From Clostridium sp. Marseille-P2415 (GTDB taxonomy: Bacteria; Bacillota; Clostridia; Lachnospirales; Lachnospiraceae): a DNA stretch of 64,000 nucleotides. The first letter of the stretch is position 1. Every line of letters starts with the position of its first letter. The stretch is from NCBI RefSeq assembly GCF_900155545.1, contig NZ_LT732525.1, forward strand, positions 443,424 through 507,423, written 5' to 3'. Position numbers and translations under genes: made by a program. A model generated the notes under the pieces. The model was not told the origin of the DNA, made no database searches, and saw nothing but the letters and a program-made list of their open reading frames with translations. Positions 42,770 to 51,957 of the stretch are shown here, piece by piece.

Positions 42770-44154
42770 AAAGCATGATGAAAATTTTATCCCGCTATGT
42801 GCTGTCAGCCGCAGCTGTTGCAATCATTCTTCTGGTCATCAATTTTGCCGCCCTGGCTGCATGGATCATGCAAGCGGGCAGCAATGCCAGAAGAGACTAT
42901 AGTGTTTCACAGATCGCCAATGAGCTGACCATTTCTCATGAGAGATATGTGTTTTCTGAACCCGCAGAAACGCAGATAGACAAGAATCATCAATGGGCCA
43001 TGCTGCTGAACGATAACGGCGCTGTCATCTGGAACCGTAACCTTCCTTCCGATGTTCCGCTTCAGTATTCTCTCTCTGATGTAGCAGGATTTTCACGCTG
43101 GTATTTAAAAGATTACCCGGTTTACGTATGGCGGCGTACGGACGGTCTTTTTGTTTTAGGCAATCCCAAAAACAGCATGTGGAAACATAATATGGAGTTT
43201 TCACAGAAAGTAATGGAAAACTCCCAATTCTGGCTGCCTCTTTTTTTGATTCTAAATGCCGTCACCGCCATTTTGCTTGCTCTGCTTCTTGGGTACCGGC
43301 TGTTTTCCTCTCTCAGAAGGCTGTCCGGAGGTATAGAAGACATGGCACAAAAGCGTCCGGTCAAACTGCCCGCTCACGGAATCCTGGGGGATCTCGCCCT
43401 GGGGATCAATCAGGCTTCCGCTCAGCTGACCAGACAGGAAGCTGCACTTAACAAACGGGATAACGCAAGAACCACATGGATTGCAGGTATCTCTCATGAT
43501 ATCCGTACTCCATTGTCCCTTGCAATGGGCTATGCCAGTCAGCTGGAGGAGGACTTAAGTCTGCCTCCAGCCAGGAGGAATCAGGCAAATATCATCCGCA
43601 GGCAATGCGAGCAGATCAAAACGCTGGTAAGTGATTTGAATCTGGCTTCCAAATTAGAATACGATATGCAGCCGCTTCGAAAGGAACGCGTTGCGCTGGC
43701 CCCGCTTTTGCGCAGTGTTGTAACCGACATCTTAAACAGTGGAATTCCGGATATATATACCTTAAAAGTAATGATACAAGAAAATGCGCAGAATAGCTTT
43801 GTACATGCGGATAACGAACTGCTAAGACGGGCGGTATGTAATTTAATCAACAATAGCATCAATCATAATCCGGAAGGCTGCGATATTCAGATTGTTTTGA
43901 AAAAAAATCCGGAAGGCTGTATTTTTTCCATTACCGATAACGGAGCCGGCTTTCCTGCGGAAACGCTCGACCGTCTGAATGATCCGAAAGAGCCCATGGA
44001 GTTAAAAAACCATGGGCTGGGGCTTACCATCGTCCGTCAAATCATAATGGCTCATGATGGCAGTATTGAATTTCGCAATCTTGTGGAAGGCGGATGCCGT
44101 GTCGTTTTCTATCTTCCTACCGACAACCTGCAGCTTTCATCGTCACCGGAATAA
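42766..44154 (+). CDS. Sensor histidine kinase (CprK-like)
   Basis: Membrane kinase of 462 residues. Two helices (about 12-35 and 155-175) flank a short extracellular loop of about 115 residues. HAMP-like linker, H-box AGISHDIRTPLSLAMGYASQLEED, N-box NLINNSINHNPEG, then DNGAGFP and HGLGLTIVRQI follow. TTG 42766 overlaps the regulator stop and has AGGGGGTGA seven bases upstream; ATG 42775 is less well placed. The pairing with a lantibiotic-type ABC operon suggests it detects cationic peptides. Confidence 0.87.
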   Translation: MKSMMKILSRYVLSAAAVAIILLVINFAALAAWIMQAGSNARRDYSVSQIANELTISHERYVFSEPAETQIDKNHQWAMLLNDNGAVIWNRNLPSDVPLQYSLSDVAGFSRWYLKDYPVYVWRRTDGLFVLGNPKNSMWKHNMEFSQKVMENSQFWLPLFLILNAVTAILLALLLGYRLFSSLRRLSGGIEDMAQKRPVKLPAHGILGDLALGINQASAQLTRQEAALNKRDNARTTWIAGISHDIRTPLSLAMGYASQLEEDLSLPPARRNQANIIRRQCEQIKTLVSDLNLASKLEYDMQPLRKERVALAPLLRSVVTDILNSGIPDIYTLKVMIQENAQNSFVHADNELLRRAVCNLINNSINHNPEGCDIQIVLKKNPEGCIFSITDNGAGFPAETLDRLNDPKEPMELKNHGLGLTIVRQIIMAHDGSIEFRNLVEGGCRVVFYLPTDNLQLSSSPE

Positions 44155-44164
44155 AACAGGCTGC

Positions 44165-45622
44165 CTATTTCATTCCGTTATACAGTGCATTAAGAAGCTC
44201 TCCGCCCGGGTCCTGACTCAGTTCCCAAACCATAGCACCGCCTAATTTTTTCGATTTGATATAATCGGTTTTATAGGCAATGGACTGCGGATCTTCATAG
44301 CTGATAAAGACCGTACCGTTAAACAGCCAGGGAACCATGGACTGGGAATGAAAATATCTGGTATAGCCTGTTTTATTCAAATAGTCAGCTTTAATTGCCT
44401 GATAGCTGATCGAATTGGCACCGGCAAATGTCTGGTATAAGCCATTGTTTGCCTGATTCACGGAAGAATACAAATATCCATAAAACGGGATCCCCATTAC
44501 AAGCTTGTCCGCAGGAAATGAAGCATTCAGCCAGGCAGTAACAGCCTGATCCACGCTTGTTTTGTATTGGGGGGAAGTATCCGTGTTGCTATAAAGGGGT
44601 GCAAGCAGATCCGTATGGGAATCCCAATATCCATGCAGATCATAAGTCATGATATTGGCATAATCCAGATACTGGGCCAGCTTTGCCAGTTCTACATTGT
44701 TTACATAAGAATTATCGGCTCCCCCGGCGATGGTAAGAAGATAATGCCTGTTATCCTGACTTCCCCGTGCATCAAGCTTCTCTCTTATTTTCTGAAGAAG
44801 CAGCGTAAAATTTTGTTTATCCTCCGGACGCCTGCCATTCGTTGCCAGACCTCCGCTTACAGGGTACTCCCAATCAAGATCAACCCCATCAAATCCATAT
44901 TTTATTATGAAATCTACGCAGCTATCCGCAAATGCCGTTCTGGAAGCATCCGTAAGTGCGGCATCAGAGAATCTGCCGGACCAGTTCCAGCCGCCGACTG
45001 AAATAAGCGTCTTTAAGTTTGGATTTGTCTGCTTCAGTGAATTCAGCTGCTTTATGTTATTGGGATCAACTTCCGGATATCCCAGTGTGAGTTTTAAATC
45101 GGAACCAATGTTGGCAAACGCATAATTAATATGAGTCAGCTTGCCCGCATCAATCTGGTTTGGCAAATAATTGTAATACGCTGCCCAGGCCGCATAATAT
45201 CCGACCATTTTCGGCTGACCGGATACCGGATCAGCAGGCGTTGATGCAGATGTTGTCGTTACTGATACCGTATTGCTGTCCGGCGACACATTTCCTTTTG
45301 CATCTTTTGCCTTTACATAAAACTGATACGCCGATGCAGGGCTTAGACCATTTGCAGCATATGTAGTTGAAGTTGAGGAACCAAGATAAGTATTGTTTTT
45401 GTAAATCTGATATTCCTTTACTCCAACATTGTCTGCAGACGCCTCCCAGGAAAGGGTAACTGAGGTATCAGTGACACCGGATGCTTTCAGGTTCCCGGGA
45501 GCTGTCGGAGCGATCTTATCCGGTTTGGCAGCAAAGGCTTTCCCATTGTAGAAGCAGCTGAAGATCATAAGCATAAAAACGGAAACAGCCCATAGTGTTG
45601 TTTTCATAATACTTTTTTTCAT
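44165..45622 (-). CDS. Secreted GH18 chitinase with fibronectin type III domain
   Basis: Extracellular protein of 485 residues. The signal peptide ends near FYNGKAFA. A fibronectin-III domain (about 40-125; APTAPGNLKASGVTDTSVTLSW) is followed by a GH18 barrel (about 140-485) with SVGGWNWSG and the catalytic motif DGVDLDWEYP, complete with its acid Glu; MTYDLHGYWD marks the substrate-binding Tyr. ATG 45622 (or 45625) lies behind AAGGA. Likely endo-acting on chitin or related GlcNAc polymers. The only clearly secreted glycosidase in the window; it stands alone, convergent with the Cpr-like kinase gene. Confidence 0.9.
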   Translation of the reverse strand: MKKSIMKTTLWAVSVFMLMIFSCFYNGKAFAAKPDKIAPTAPGNLKASGVTDTSVTLSWEASADNVGVKEYQIYKNNTYLGSSTSTTYAANGLSPASAYQFYVKAKDAKGNVSPDSNTVSVTTTSASTPADPVSGQPKMVGYYAAWAAYYNYLPNQIDAGKLTHINYAFANIGSDLKLTLGYPEVDPNNIKQLNSLKQTNPNLKTLISVGGWNWSGRFSDAALTDASRTAFADSCVDFIIKYGFDGVDLDWEYPVSGGLATNGRRPEDKQNFTLLLQKIREKLDARGSQDNRHYLLTIAGGADNSYVNNVELAKLAQYLDYANIMTYDLHGYWDSHTDLLAPLYSNTDTSPQYKTSVDQAVTAWLNASFPADKLVMGIPFYGYLYSSVNQANNGLYQTFAGANSISYQAIKADYLNKTGYTRYFHSQSMVPWLFNGTVFISYEDPQSIAYKTDYIKSKKLGGAMVWELSQDPGGELLNALYNGMK

Positions 45623-45788
45623 CATGTCATCCTTTTCTTTCAATTTTTTACAAGTATAACATGATGGTTTTTCTTTGAACAGCGCGCAAAACCTGGAATA
45701 ACTGTATATAATTGGCAATTCTGATCCGCTGCCTTTAAACCAATTGCTTCCATTCCGGCAAAGGATGCCGTTTACAGCTCCTATTCAT

Positions 45789-47333
45789 TCAAGCCTGGCA
45801 GCCTTTACATTTTTTAACACGTATCGCCATATATTCTTTCCCCGGCAGCTCCACCTTAAATCTTCCCTTAACCATACCCCTGTCCTCGATTTTCATATCC
45901 CAGGTATCAATTACTTCAATTTCAAATTCACTTGTGTCATCGTAGTAAAATTCCCGAAACGACGGCCTGTTAAACCCATAGTAATATAAATAATAGTTTT
46001 TTGTTTTCCGTACCATAGAGTCCATACTTTCCGGAACAGCGCACACTTCATCCCAGGCCGATTGTAATGGCATCAGACCGTATCCCGGAGTCTCTGATAA
46101 TATCTTATATAAAAATCTAAGCCTGTCGGGACTGTCTCCATGTAAAACCCCTCCATGAGACCACCACAAGATGTCATCCGGACTCATATAAGTTTCCCCA
46201 TGCCCGGCGTATCCGCCCCTTAAACTGGCTTCCCAGAATCTGCGTACCAATTCCTTACCGCTTATATTTCCCCAGCCATGCTGGATATTTCCTTCATAAG
46301 CTATTTCATCAATTACTACCGGCTTCTTATACCTCTCTCTCCATTCAGTAACGAATTCAGCTGTCTTATACACATCCTGTCTCTGCATACTGCAATGCGT
46401 TACCCAGGGTCTGGTAAAATCATAAAACGGCATACAATTATGAATTGATCTTAAGTGATTGTATATATCCTTTTCACAGATAATTCCTGCATAATTTTCC
46501 CAGTCTTTTATGGTCTTTTGCGGCATAAGATCATATTCGTTGGCAAGTGACCACCATACATTCCTATACGCAGCAAATCTTGCGATGACATAGTTCCAAT
46601 ATAATTCGTCTTCTTCCTTACTCATAGAACTGAATCCCCAGCGGTCATAGGGATGCATGACAATTAAATCTGCTTCGATCGATAATTCTCTCAGCTGCTT
46701 GATACATTCTTCAATGTGCCGGAAATGCTCCGGGTTAAACCGGTAAAAATCCCACTGATTTCCATCGGCTTTCCCATTAAATAACTGAAAATTATCTTTT
46801 GTTAATTTTGTACTGTCGCAAGGCGTTCCTACATATGGATACGATCTCGGCTCATTTAGATTATAATCATAATGTTTGGGAAAAATGCAGAAACGAATTT
46901 TATTAAACACACTGTTCTTAAGCGTTTCTAATGTTTGTTTCTGTAATTCTTCCGATTGCAGTTCCCATACATAACAAGTCGTTCCGACGGAATAATAAGG
47001 AGTTCCGTCTTCATATGCAAAATGATATGTATTAGCCACACGGACCGGTCCATGATTATGCCCATCAGCCGGCAGTACTTCAAATGTCCCTTCATAGGTT
47101 TCTTCGGAAAAACTCCCTTTAATTACAAATGCATATTTTCCCTCAAATGAAGGCATAAAACGAACCACATATTTCCCGTCCCCATCATAAAATCCATCCA
47201 CCGTTTTACATTCATGATCACCGGTAAAGGTCCCCTGTATCTTATAATCCACAAATGGATTTTTATCCGTATGTCCCATACATGTTATTTCCCACGCATC
47301 CCATTTTTCTATTTTTCTGATATATTCTGTCAT
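45789..47333 (-). CDS. DUF5060/DUF5605-type glycoside hydrolase
   Basis: Intracellular protein of 514 residues. An N-terminal beta-sandwich (about 1-90; VEKWDAWE-like start, YDGDGKYVVRFMPSFEGKY) is of DUF5060 type. A TIM barrel (about 100-420) has likely catalytic carboxylates in WWSLANEYD and VVIDEIAYEGN. A C-terminal beta-sandwich of DUF5605 type ends the protein. The barrel resembles apiosidase-like DUF4038/GH140 proteins; substrate not determined. No signal peptide. Last gene of the LacI-linked importer operon, 15 bases after the permease, so it should act on the imported sugar. Confidence 0.78.
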   Translation of the reverse strand: MTEYIRKIEKWDAWEITCMGHTDKNPFVDYKIQGTFTGDHECKTVDGFYDGDGKYVVRFMPSFEGKYAFVIKGSFSEETYEGTFEVLPADGHNHGPVRVANTYHFAYEDGTPYYSVGTTCYVWELQSEELQKQTLETLKNSVFNKIRFCIFPKHYDYNLNEPRSYPYVGTPCDSTKLTKDNFQLFNGKADGNQWDFYRFNPEHFRHIEECIKQLRELSIEADLIVMHPYDRWGFSSMSKEEDELYWNYVIARFAAYRNVWWSLANEYDLMPQKTIKDWENYAGIICEKDIYNHLRSIHNCMPFYDFTRPWVTHCSMQRQDVYKTAEFVTEWRERYKKPVVIDEIAYEGNIQHGWGNISGKELVRRFWEASLRGGYAGHGETYMSPDDILWWSHGGVLHGDSPDRLRFLYKILSETPGYGLMPLQSAWDEVCAVPESMDSMVRKTKNYYLYYYGFNRPSFREFYYDDTSEFEIEVIDTWDMKIEDRGMVKGRFKVELPGKEYMAIRVKKCKGCQA

Positions 47334-47348
47334 GTTTAATCTCCTCTG

Positions 47349-48188
47349 TTATGATTTTACTGCTCCTGCCATTCCTTCTACAAAGTAACGCTGAAAAATT
47401 AAATATACAACCAATACCGAAATCACCGATAGCAGCACCCCGGCACACAGATAACCATAATCGGTTCCGTGCTCTCCAACGAATGTCATAATTCCGACCG
47501 GAACAGTCTTTTTCGCATTATCATTTATAATAACACTAGCCAGTAAATATTCGTTCCAGGTCGCCAGAAAATCCGTAATAATCAAGGTAGCCACCGCAGG
47601 CTTTGAAATCGGGAAAATAACTTTCGTAAATAACTGCCACTTATTGCATCCGTCAAGATAGGCTGCTTCATCAATATCCTTTGGTATTCCTAAAAAAAAT
47701 CCCCTTAAAATCAAGATGCCATACGAAATACCAAAACCTATATATACATAAAACAATCCAAAATAAGTATTGAGTAGTCCAAGTTTACTGTAAATGACAT
47801 TAATTGGAACCAAAGCAGTCTGCATCGGCAGCATCATACCAATTAAGAAAAATATAAAAATTCCGGTTTTATGTCTGATATTCAGCCTTGTTATGGCAAA
47901 TGCCGCCAGCGCCTCAACAAAAATACCCAAAGGAACCTTAAGCCCTGAGACAATGAGATCATTTTTCATATAAATCAGCAAGCGCCCCTTTTCGATTGCA
48001 TTTATAAAGTTATTCCATGCAATATGAGCGGGAATGCTGAACAGACCTAAGCCGCCATAGAAATCCTTTTTTGACTTTATTGCGGTCAATAACAATGTTA
48101 CCATCGGTACAATCCAAATAACTGCTAAAAAAATCAGTATTAAATAGAGAGAAATTTTTTTCATTATTTTTTTTGTCTTTCCTTCCAT
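47349..48188 (-). CDS. Sugar ABC transporter permease (MalG side)
   Basis: Permease of 279 residues, six helices, with the EAA loop IDEAAYLDGCNKWQLFTKVIFPISK near residue 180. It starts behind AAGGAGG, 12 bases after the partner permease. CUT1-type oligosaccharide importer component. The ATPase is encoded elsewhere. Confidence 0.9.
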   Translation of the reverse strand: MEGKTKKIMKKISLYLILIFLAVIWIVPMVTLLLTAIKSKKDFYGGLGLFSIPAHIAWNNFINAIEKGRLLIYMKNDLIVSGLKVPLGIFVEALAAFAITRLNIRHKTGIFIFFLIGMMLPMQTALVPINVIYSKLGLLNTYFGLFYVYIGFGISYGILILRGFFLGIPKDIDEAAYLDGCNKWQLFTKVIFPISKPAVATLIITDFLATWNEYLLASVIINDNAKKTVPVGIMTFVGEHGTDYGYLCAGVLLSVISVLVVYLIFQRYFVEGMAGAVKS

Positions 48189-48200
48189 ATTAACACCTCC

Positions 48201-49073
48201 TTAGTCTTCTCTTGCGGTGAACAGAACATAAGGTACTATGACCACCAGCATCATAAATACCATAACACACGCAATCGTTGTACCAACTCCTACATTATTA
48301 TATTGAAATGTCTGTGAATACATATAGGTTGAAAGCATTTGAGTCGCATTATTGGGTCCCCCTCCTGTCAGGCCCTGAATTACATCGAATACCTTCATAG
48401 CTGAAACAATTAATGTAGCTATTACGATTACAAAACTTTCTTTTAATAACGGAACCGTAATCAGGAAAAATTGCTTTATACCGGAAGCTCCATCAATTCT
48501 TGACGCTTCCAATACATCGGAAGGTACTGCCTGCAGGCCGGCCAAAAACAGAATCATGGGCTGACCGACAGCCTGCCATAACGCTGCAGCAAATATAGCA
48601 TAAATGCTCACTTTAGGATCGGAAATCCAGCTTTGTGAAAAATCACTCCCAACTGCTTTAAAAAACTGGTTTATAAAACCAATATTGGGATTATATACCC
48701 ATCTCCAAATAATAGACACAGCGATCGGAGCAATTACACAGGGGAAATAGAAAAAACCTCTGAAAAAAGTACGCCCTCTGAATTGCTTATTTAAAATGAC
48801 CGCGAATCCCAATGAAACGGTCATTGTAATAAAAATGGTCAATGCAATCCAAATCAGATTATTTTTGATCGAAATCAGAAATATTGGATCTGATTGAAAT
48901 AAATGAATATAATTTTGCAGCCCAAGAAACTTTTTATCTCCTATTCCGTTCCACCGAAACAAGCTGATATAAAAGGAATAAAATACCGGAACAACAATAA
49001 CTGATAAGTAAATAATACCGGCAGGCAGCAAAAACAGAAATGCGCTCCTATCACTTTTATTTCTTTTTCCCAT
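48201..49073 (-). CDS. Sugar ABC transporter permease (MalF side)
   Basis: Permease of 290 residues, six helices, with the EAA loop LEASRIDGASGIKQFFLITVPLLK near residue 195 and the common early motif YISLFRWNGIG. It lies between the binding-protein gene and the MalG-side permease in a LacI-linked operon. Confidence 0.9.
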   Translation of the reverse strand: MGKRNKSDRSAFLFLLPAGIIYLSVIVVPVFYSFYISLFRWNGIGDKKFLGLQNYIHLFQSDPIFLISIKNNLIWIALTIFITMTVSLGFAVILNKQFRGRTFFRGFFYFPCVIAPIAVSIIWRWVYNPNIGFINQFFKAVGSDFSQSWISDPKVSIYAIFAAALWQAVGQPMILFLAGLQAVPSDVLEASRIDGASGIKQFFLITVPLLKESFVIVIATLIVSAMKVFDVIQGLTGGGPNNATQMLSTYMYSQTFQYNNVGVGTTIACVMVFMMLVVIVPYVLFTARED

Positions 49074-49158
49074 AATGATCTCCTTAAATTTAAACCCGGC
49101 AAAATATTTTACTTTAAGAAACGGACAGTATGTCGCAAAGCGTGTTTCTCATAGTTTG

Positions 49159-50487
49159 TTATTTATTGGCTGCCTGATAAGCATCAATCGCAGCCTGAAT
49201 TTTAGCTGCTCCGTCTGCAGGCTCCATTTCACCATTTGCAATTGCATCCTGAACATTGAATAGAGCATCTGCCACTTCTGTGGGGAAAGCCTGATCCGTA
49301 ATCGTGAAGGTTCCGTTGGTTTCTGCTGTTTTAAACATTTCTGCAACATTTGGCTGCCCTTCCGGCATTTTTGCATCAATTTTAGGAAGGGGAAGATTAT
49401 AGTATTCTGCATATTTTTCAGCATTTTCTTCACTATAATAATAATCCATGAATTTCATGCATGCTTCTAGCTGAGCATCTGTATTCTTCGCATTAAACTG
49501 TGTCATTTCAGCAAATGCAGACAACCGGTCCGTACCGCCGGATGGGAATGCAAATGTACCATATAAATTCATATCCTGCTCAGCCTGTAAAATTTTTCCA
49601 TCGTACCACTGACCTTGTATATCCATTGCCGCATTTCCTGAGAACAGAGCCATCTCCGTATCATTCGGATCTGCAGTAACAAAACCTTCCGGGAAAAAAC
49701 CTTTATCACAGAATTCTTTATACTTGGTTAATGCCTGAACAACAGCATCACAATTATAGCTGGATTCGAATGTATTCATAGAATCATGGAGCTCACTTCC
49801 CGCATAATGTTCGATCAGCAATTCTACAAATCTCATGACATGCCATCCGTTTAAACCAGCTGTTGAAATGGGTGTTATGCCATTTTCTTTTAATGCTGCA
49901 CAGGCATCTTCGAATTCTTCAAAGGTGGCCGGAATCTTAATTCCATATTTTTCAAAGATATCTTTTCGATAGAAAACATCCAATACATTATAGCTTGTAG
50001 GATAGCCGGACAATTGACCGCCTAACTGGCAAAGGCTTAAGACACCTGAACTGAATTTATTTTCCCAGTCATTCTTTTTTGCATATTCGGTCAAATCATA
50101 GGAAAGACCGTTTTCTGCATAAAATCCCCCCAGGCTTCCGCCCCAGTTAAACCACATATTAGGGAGCGTTCCTGAAGAAGCCGCTACCTTACAGGCATCC
50201 TTGATCCCATCCGTATCATAATAGGATACGGTAACTTTGATGTCCTTATTCGCGGCATTAAAAGCTTCTGCAATAGGATCAACCGCATTTTGTCTTGTAT
50301 TCAACGCCCAAAAGGAAACTTCTGTAACCCCGTCTTTTGAGCCCCCCGATGAGCCGTCTTTCGCACTGTCTCCTACCGTTTTTGCTTCCGATTCCTTAAG
50401 TGCTGACTTGGTTTTGCAGCCGGTAAGAACCGCAGAGACCAGCATCACCGATGCCAGCAGGAATGCCATACCCTTTTTCGCTTTCAT
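49159..50487 (-). CDS. Sugar-binding lipoprotein (family 1)
   Basis: Extracellular solute-binding lipoprotein of 442 residues. Signal peptide MKAKKGMAFLLASVMLVS with lipobox VLTGC. A Lys/Ser/Gly linker precedes the family-1 fold (VTEVSFWALNTRQNAVDPIAEAFN; later PTSYNVLDVFYRKDIFEKYG). A Gln/Asn-rich tail AAIDAYQAANK closes it. It leads an importer operon and is preceded by a promoter with repeated AT-rich motifs. The sugar cannot be named from sequence. Confidence 0.9.
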   Translation of the reverse strand: MKAKKGMAFLLASVMLVSAVLTGCKTKSALKESEAKTVGDSAKDGSSGGSKDGVTEVSFWALNTRQNAVDPIAEAFNAANKDIKVTVSYYDTDGIKDACKVAASSGTLPNMWFNWGGSLGGFYAENGLSYDLTEYAKKNDWENKFSSGVLSLCQLGGQLSGYPTSYNVLDVFYRKDIFEKYGIKIPATFEEFEDACAALKENGITPISTAGLNGWHVMRFVELLIEHYAGSELHDSMNTFESSYNCDAVVQALTKYKEFCDKGFFPEGFVTADPNDTEMALFSGNAAMDIQGQWYDGKILQAEQDMNLYGTFAFPSGGTDRLSAFAEMTQFNAKNTDAQLEACMKFMDYYYSEENAEKYAEYYNLPLPKIDAKMPEGQPNVAEMFKTAETNGTFTITDQAFPTEVADALFNVQDAIANGEMEPADGAAKIQAAIDAYQAANK

Positions 50488-50518
50488 AAAATACCTCCTG
50501 TAAGATTAATGTACCAGT

Positions 50519-50592
50519 TAAATTTAAACAATAAATTTAACTTTCTAAATTTAATATAAACTTATTTTAACATACTCCGAACTAAATATCAA
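50519..50592 (-). promoter_or_regulatory. Promoter and triple AT-rich repeat of the LacI-linked operon
   Basis: On the minus strand TTGATA (50587-50592) and TAAAAT (50564-50569) have a 17-bp spacer. TAAATTTAA occurs three times just downstream (50519-50527, 50532-50540, 50546-50554) at 13-14 bp spacing, around and after the expected start site. It may bind a regulator or act as a leader element. Confidence 0.5.
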
Positions 50593-50680
50593 TACATTTT
50601 TGTATCTTATGTATATTTATTTTTATTGTAATGTGTTTTTTTATACACATATTATATATATCAATGTTCTTTCATGGTTT

Positions 50681-50700
50681 TTATATAAACGCTTATATAA
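50681..50700. promoter_or_regulatory. LacI-type operator candidate
   Basis: ATAAAC-GCTTAT (50685-50696) within TTATATAAACGCTTATATAA is a dyad with a central CG, the usual form of LacI-family sites. It lies between the LacI gene and the importer promoter. Confidence 0.45.
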
Positions 50701-50702
50701 AC

Positions 50703-50744
50703 AAATAAACATCAAATGCATTCTTCAGCATTTGATGTTTATTT
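50703..50744. terminator. Perfect 17-bp hairpin after the LacI gene
   Basis: AAATAAACATCAAATGC (50703-50719) is the exact inverted complement of 50728-50744 with an 8-base loop, 24 bases past the LacI gene stop. A strong stem with only a short T-rich flank; probably terminates the LacI transcript. Confidence 0.65.
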
Positions 50745-50768
50745 GAAAGTATTATTTCTTAATTTTAT

Positions 50769-51785
50769 TTATTTTACACTATTCCCTTCGATTAACAGGC
50801 AATCTGACATCACCTTAAACTTTGTCGGCATACGTTCTTTTATTTCTCTTTTCAGCAAAAGCATTGCAATATAAGGCCTGTTAACATGGTCGATTTTTAT
50901 TGTTGTCAGCTTACAATCATATGTGGCATAACTGGGTACCTCGTCCACTCCGATCAGCGAAATGTCTTTCGGTATTAATATTCCTTCTGTCTTCATCGCT
51001 TTTATCGTTCCGATCGATACCTGAAAATTCTCCATAATAAATGCATCCGGCAGACGGTTTTCACGCAGATACATTTTCATTCTTTCATTTACATGATCGA
51101 TCGTCCGTCCCACAGGGATGATCCTGTCCGGTTTAAACTCGAGGCCGCTATTGATCATTGCCTGTTTAAAACCAACTCTTCTTTGCTCAAAATTGTAGAT
51201 ATCAATATCATTGGCTAAGTAAATGATATCATTGCAATTCCTTTTTCGTAAATAATCAACCGCCAGCTTCAATGCCGCAGTATTATCAATGCATACTCTG
51301 TGATGAGAATTGTCTTCAAAGTCGTTGTCAGTTATTACCATGGGCTTATGAATGTTCTTTAACAATTCATAATCCTGCTTCTGTATTTCCGTGGCACATA
51401 AAATCACTCCTGCAACGCTGTCCATATTGCATTCATTCACTATCTGCTCCACCGGATCTTTTAATACGTTAACATAGGTGACTCCCAAAGAATACCCCAT
51501 CTTCTTGGCTTCCCTGTCATATACCGCCAGAACATCTGTCCATAGATCTAATTCCGAACCATATGCCACTTTTAAATCGCGATGCATAAATATTATTTTT
51601 ATCACTTGCTTTTCTTTCATCACTGAAGCTGCTTTTTCCCTGCTTCGGCTCTCCAACTGCCTTTTATAGTCAAGAATTTCCTGTCTTGTCTGTTCACTTA
51701 CACCGGGTTTCCCATTTAATGCCAGGGACACAGTTGCTTTTGAAATTTGAAGCCCTCTTGCAATATCCGCCGCCTTTACTTTCAT
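50769..51785 (-). CDS. LacI-family regulator
   Basis: Regulator of 338 residues. The LacI helix-turn-helix (VKAADIARGLQISKATVSLALNGKPGVS) lies at residues 1-30, with the hinge region up to about 60. A periplasmic-binding-like effector domain follows, with GVILCATE, VCIDNTAALKLAVDYL, PDAFIMENF and SLIGVDEVPSYA. AGGAGG lies about 12 bases before the start. Upstream of and co-oriented with a sugar importer plus glycosidase operon, it is the probable sugar-responsive repressor of that operon. Confidence 0.9.
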   Translation of the reverse strand: MKVKAADIARGLQISKATVSLALNGKPGVSEQTRQEILDYKRQLESRSREKAASVMKEKQVIKIIFMHRDLKVAYGSELDLWTDVLAVYDREAKKMGYSLGVTYVNVLKDPVEQIVNECNMDSVAGVILCATEIQKQDYELLKNIHKPMVITDNDFEDNSHHRVCIDNTAALKLAVDYLRKRNCNDIIYLANDIDIYNFEQRRVGFKQAMINSGLEFKPDRIIPVGRTIDHVNERMKMYLRENRLPDAFIMENFQVSIGTIKAMKTEGILIPKDISLIGVDEVPSYATYDCKLTTIKIDHVNRPYIAMLLLKREIKERMPTKFKVMSDCLLIEGNSVK

Positions 51786-51898
51786 TATTGCAAATTTCCT
51801 CCTGAAAAAAACTACTTAACTATATTTTAAACTATTTGAACATTTTCGTCAACGCATTTGTTTAACAGAAGAATAAACCTGACAGAGCCGCAAGCGCA

Positions 51899-51926
51899 GA
51901 AAAGGAAGCCCATATGCGGACTTCCT
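51899..51926 (-). terminator. Terminator after the GH88 gene
   Basis: On the minus strand GGAAGTCC..GGGCTTCC forms a hairpin followed by TTTTCTG. It ends the YesMN-linked operon. Confidence 0.6.
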
Positions 51927-51957
51927 CATTCATTTTCATTTCTTTGTTCCGGCTGCG

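Noticed and set aside
50681-50700. CcpA cre site
   Set aside because: The dyad has the central CG but lacks the TG..CA ends of the cre consensus, and a LacI gene lies next to it.
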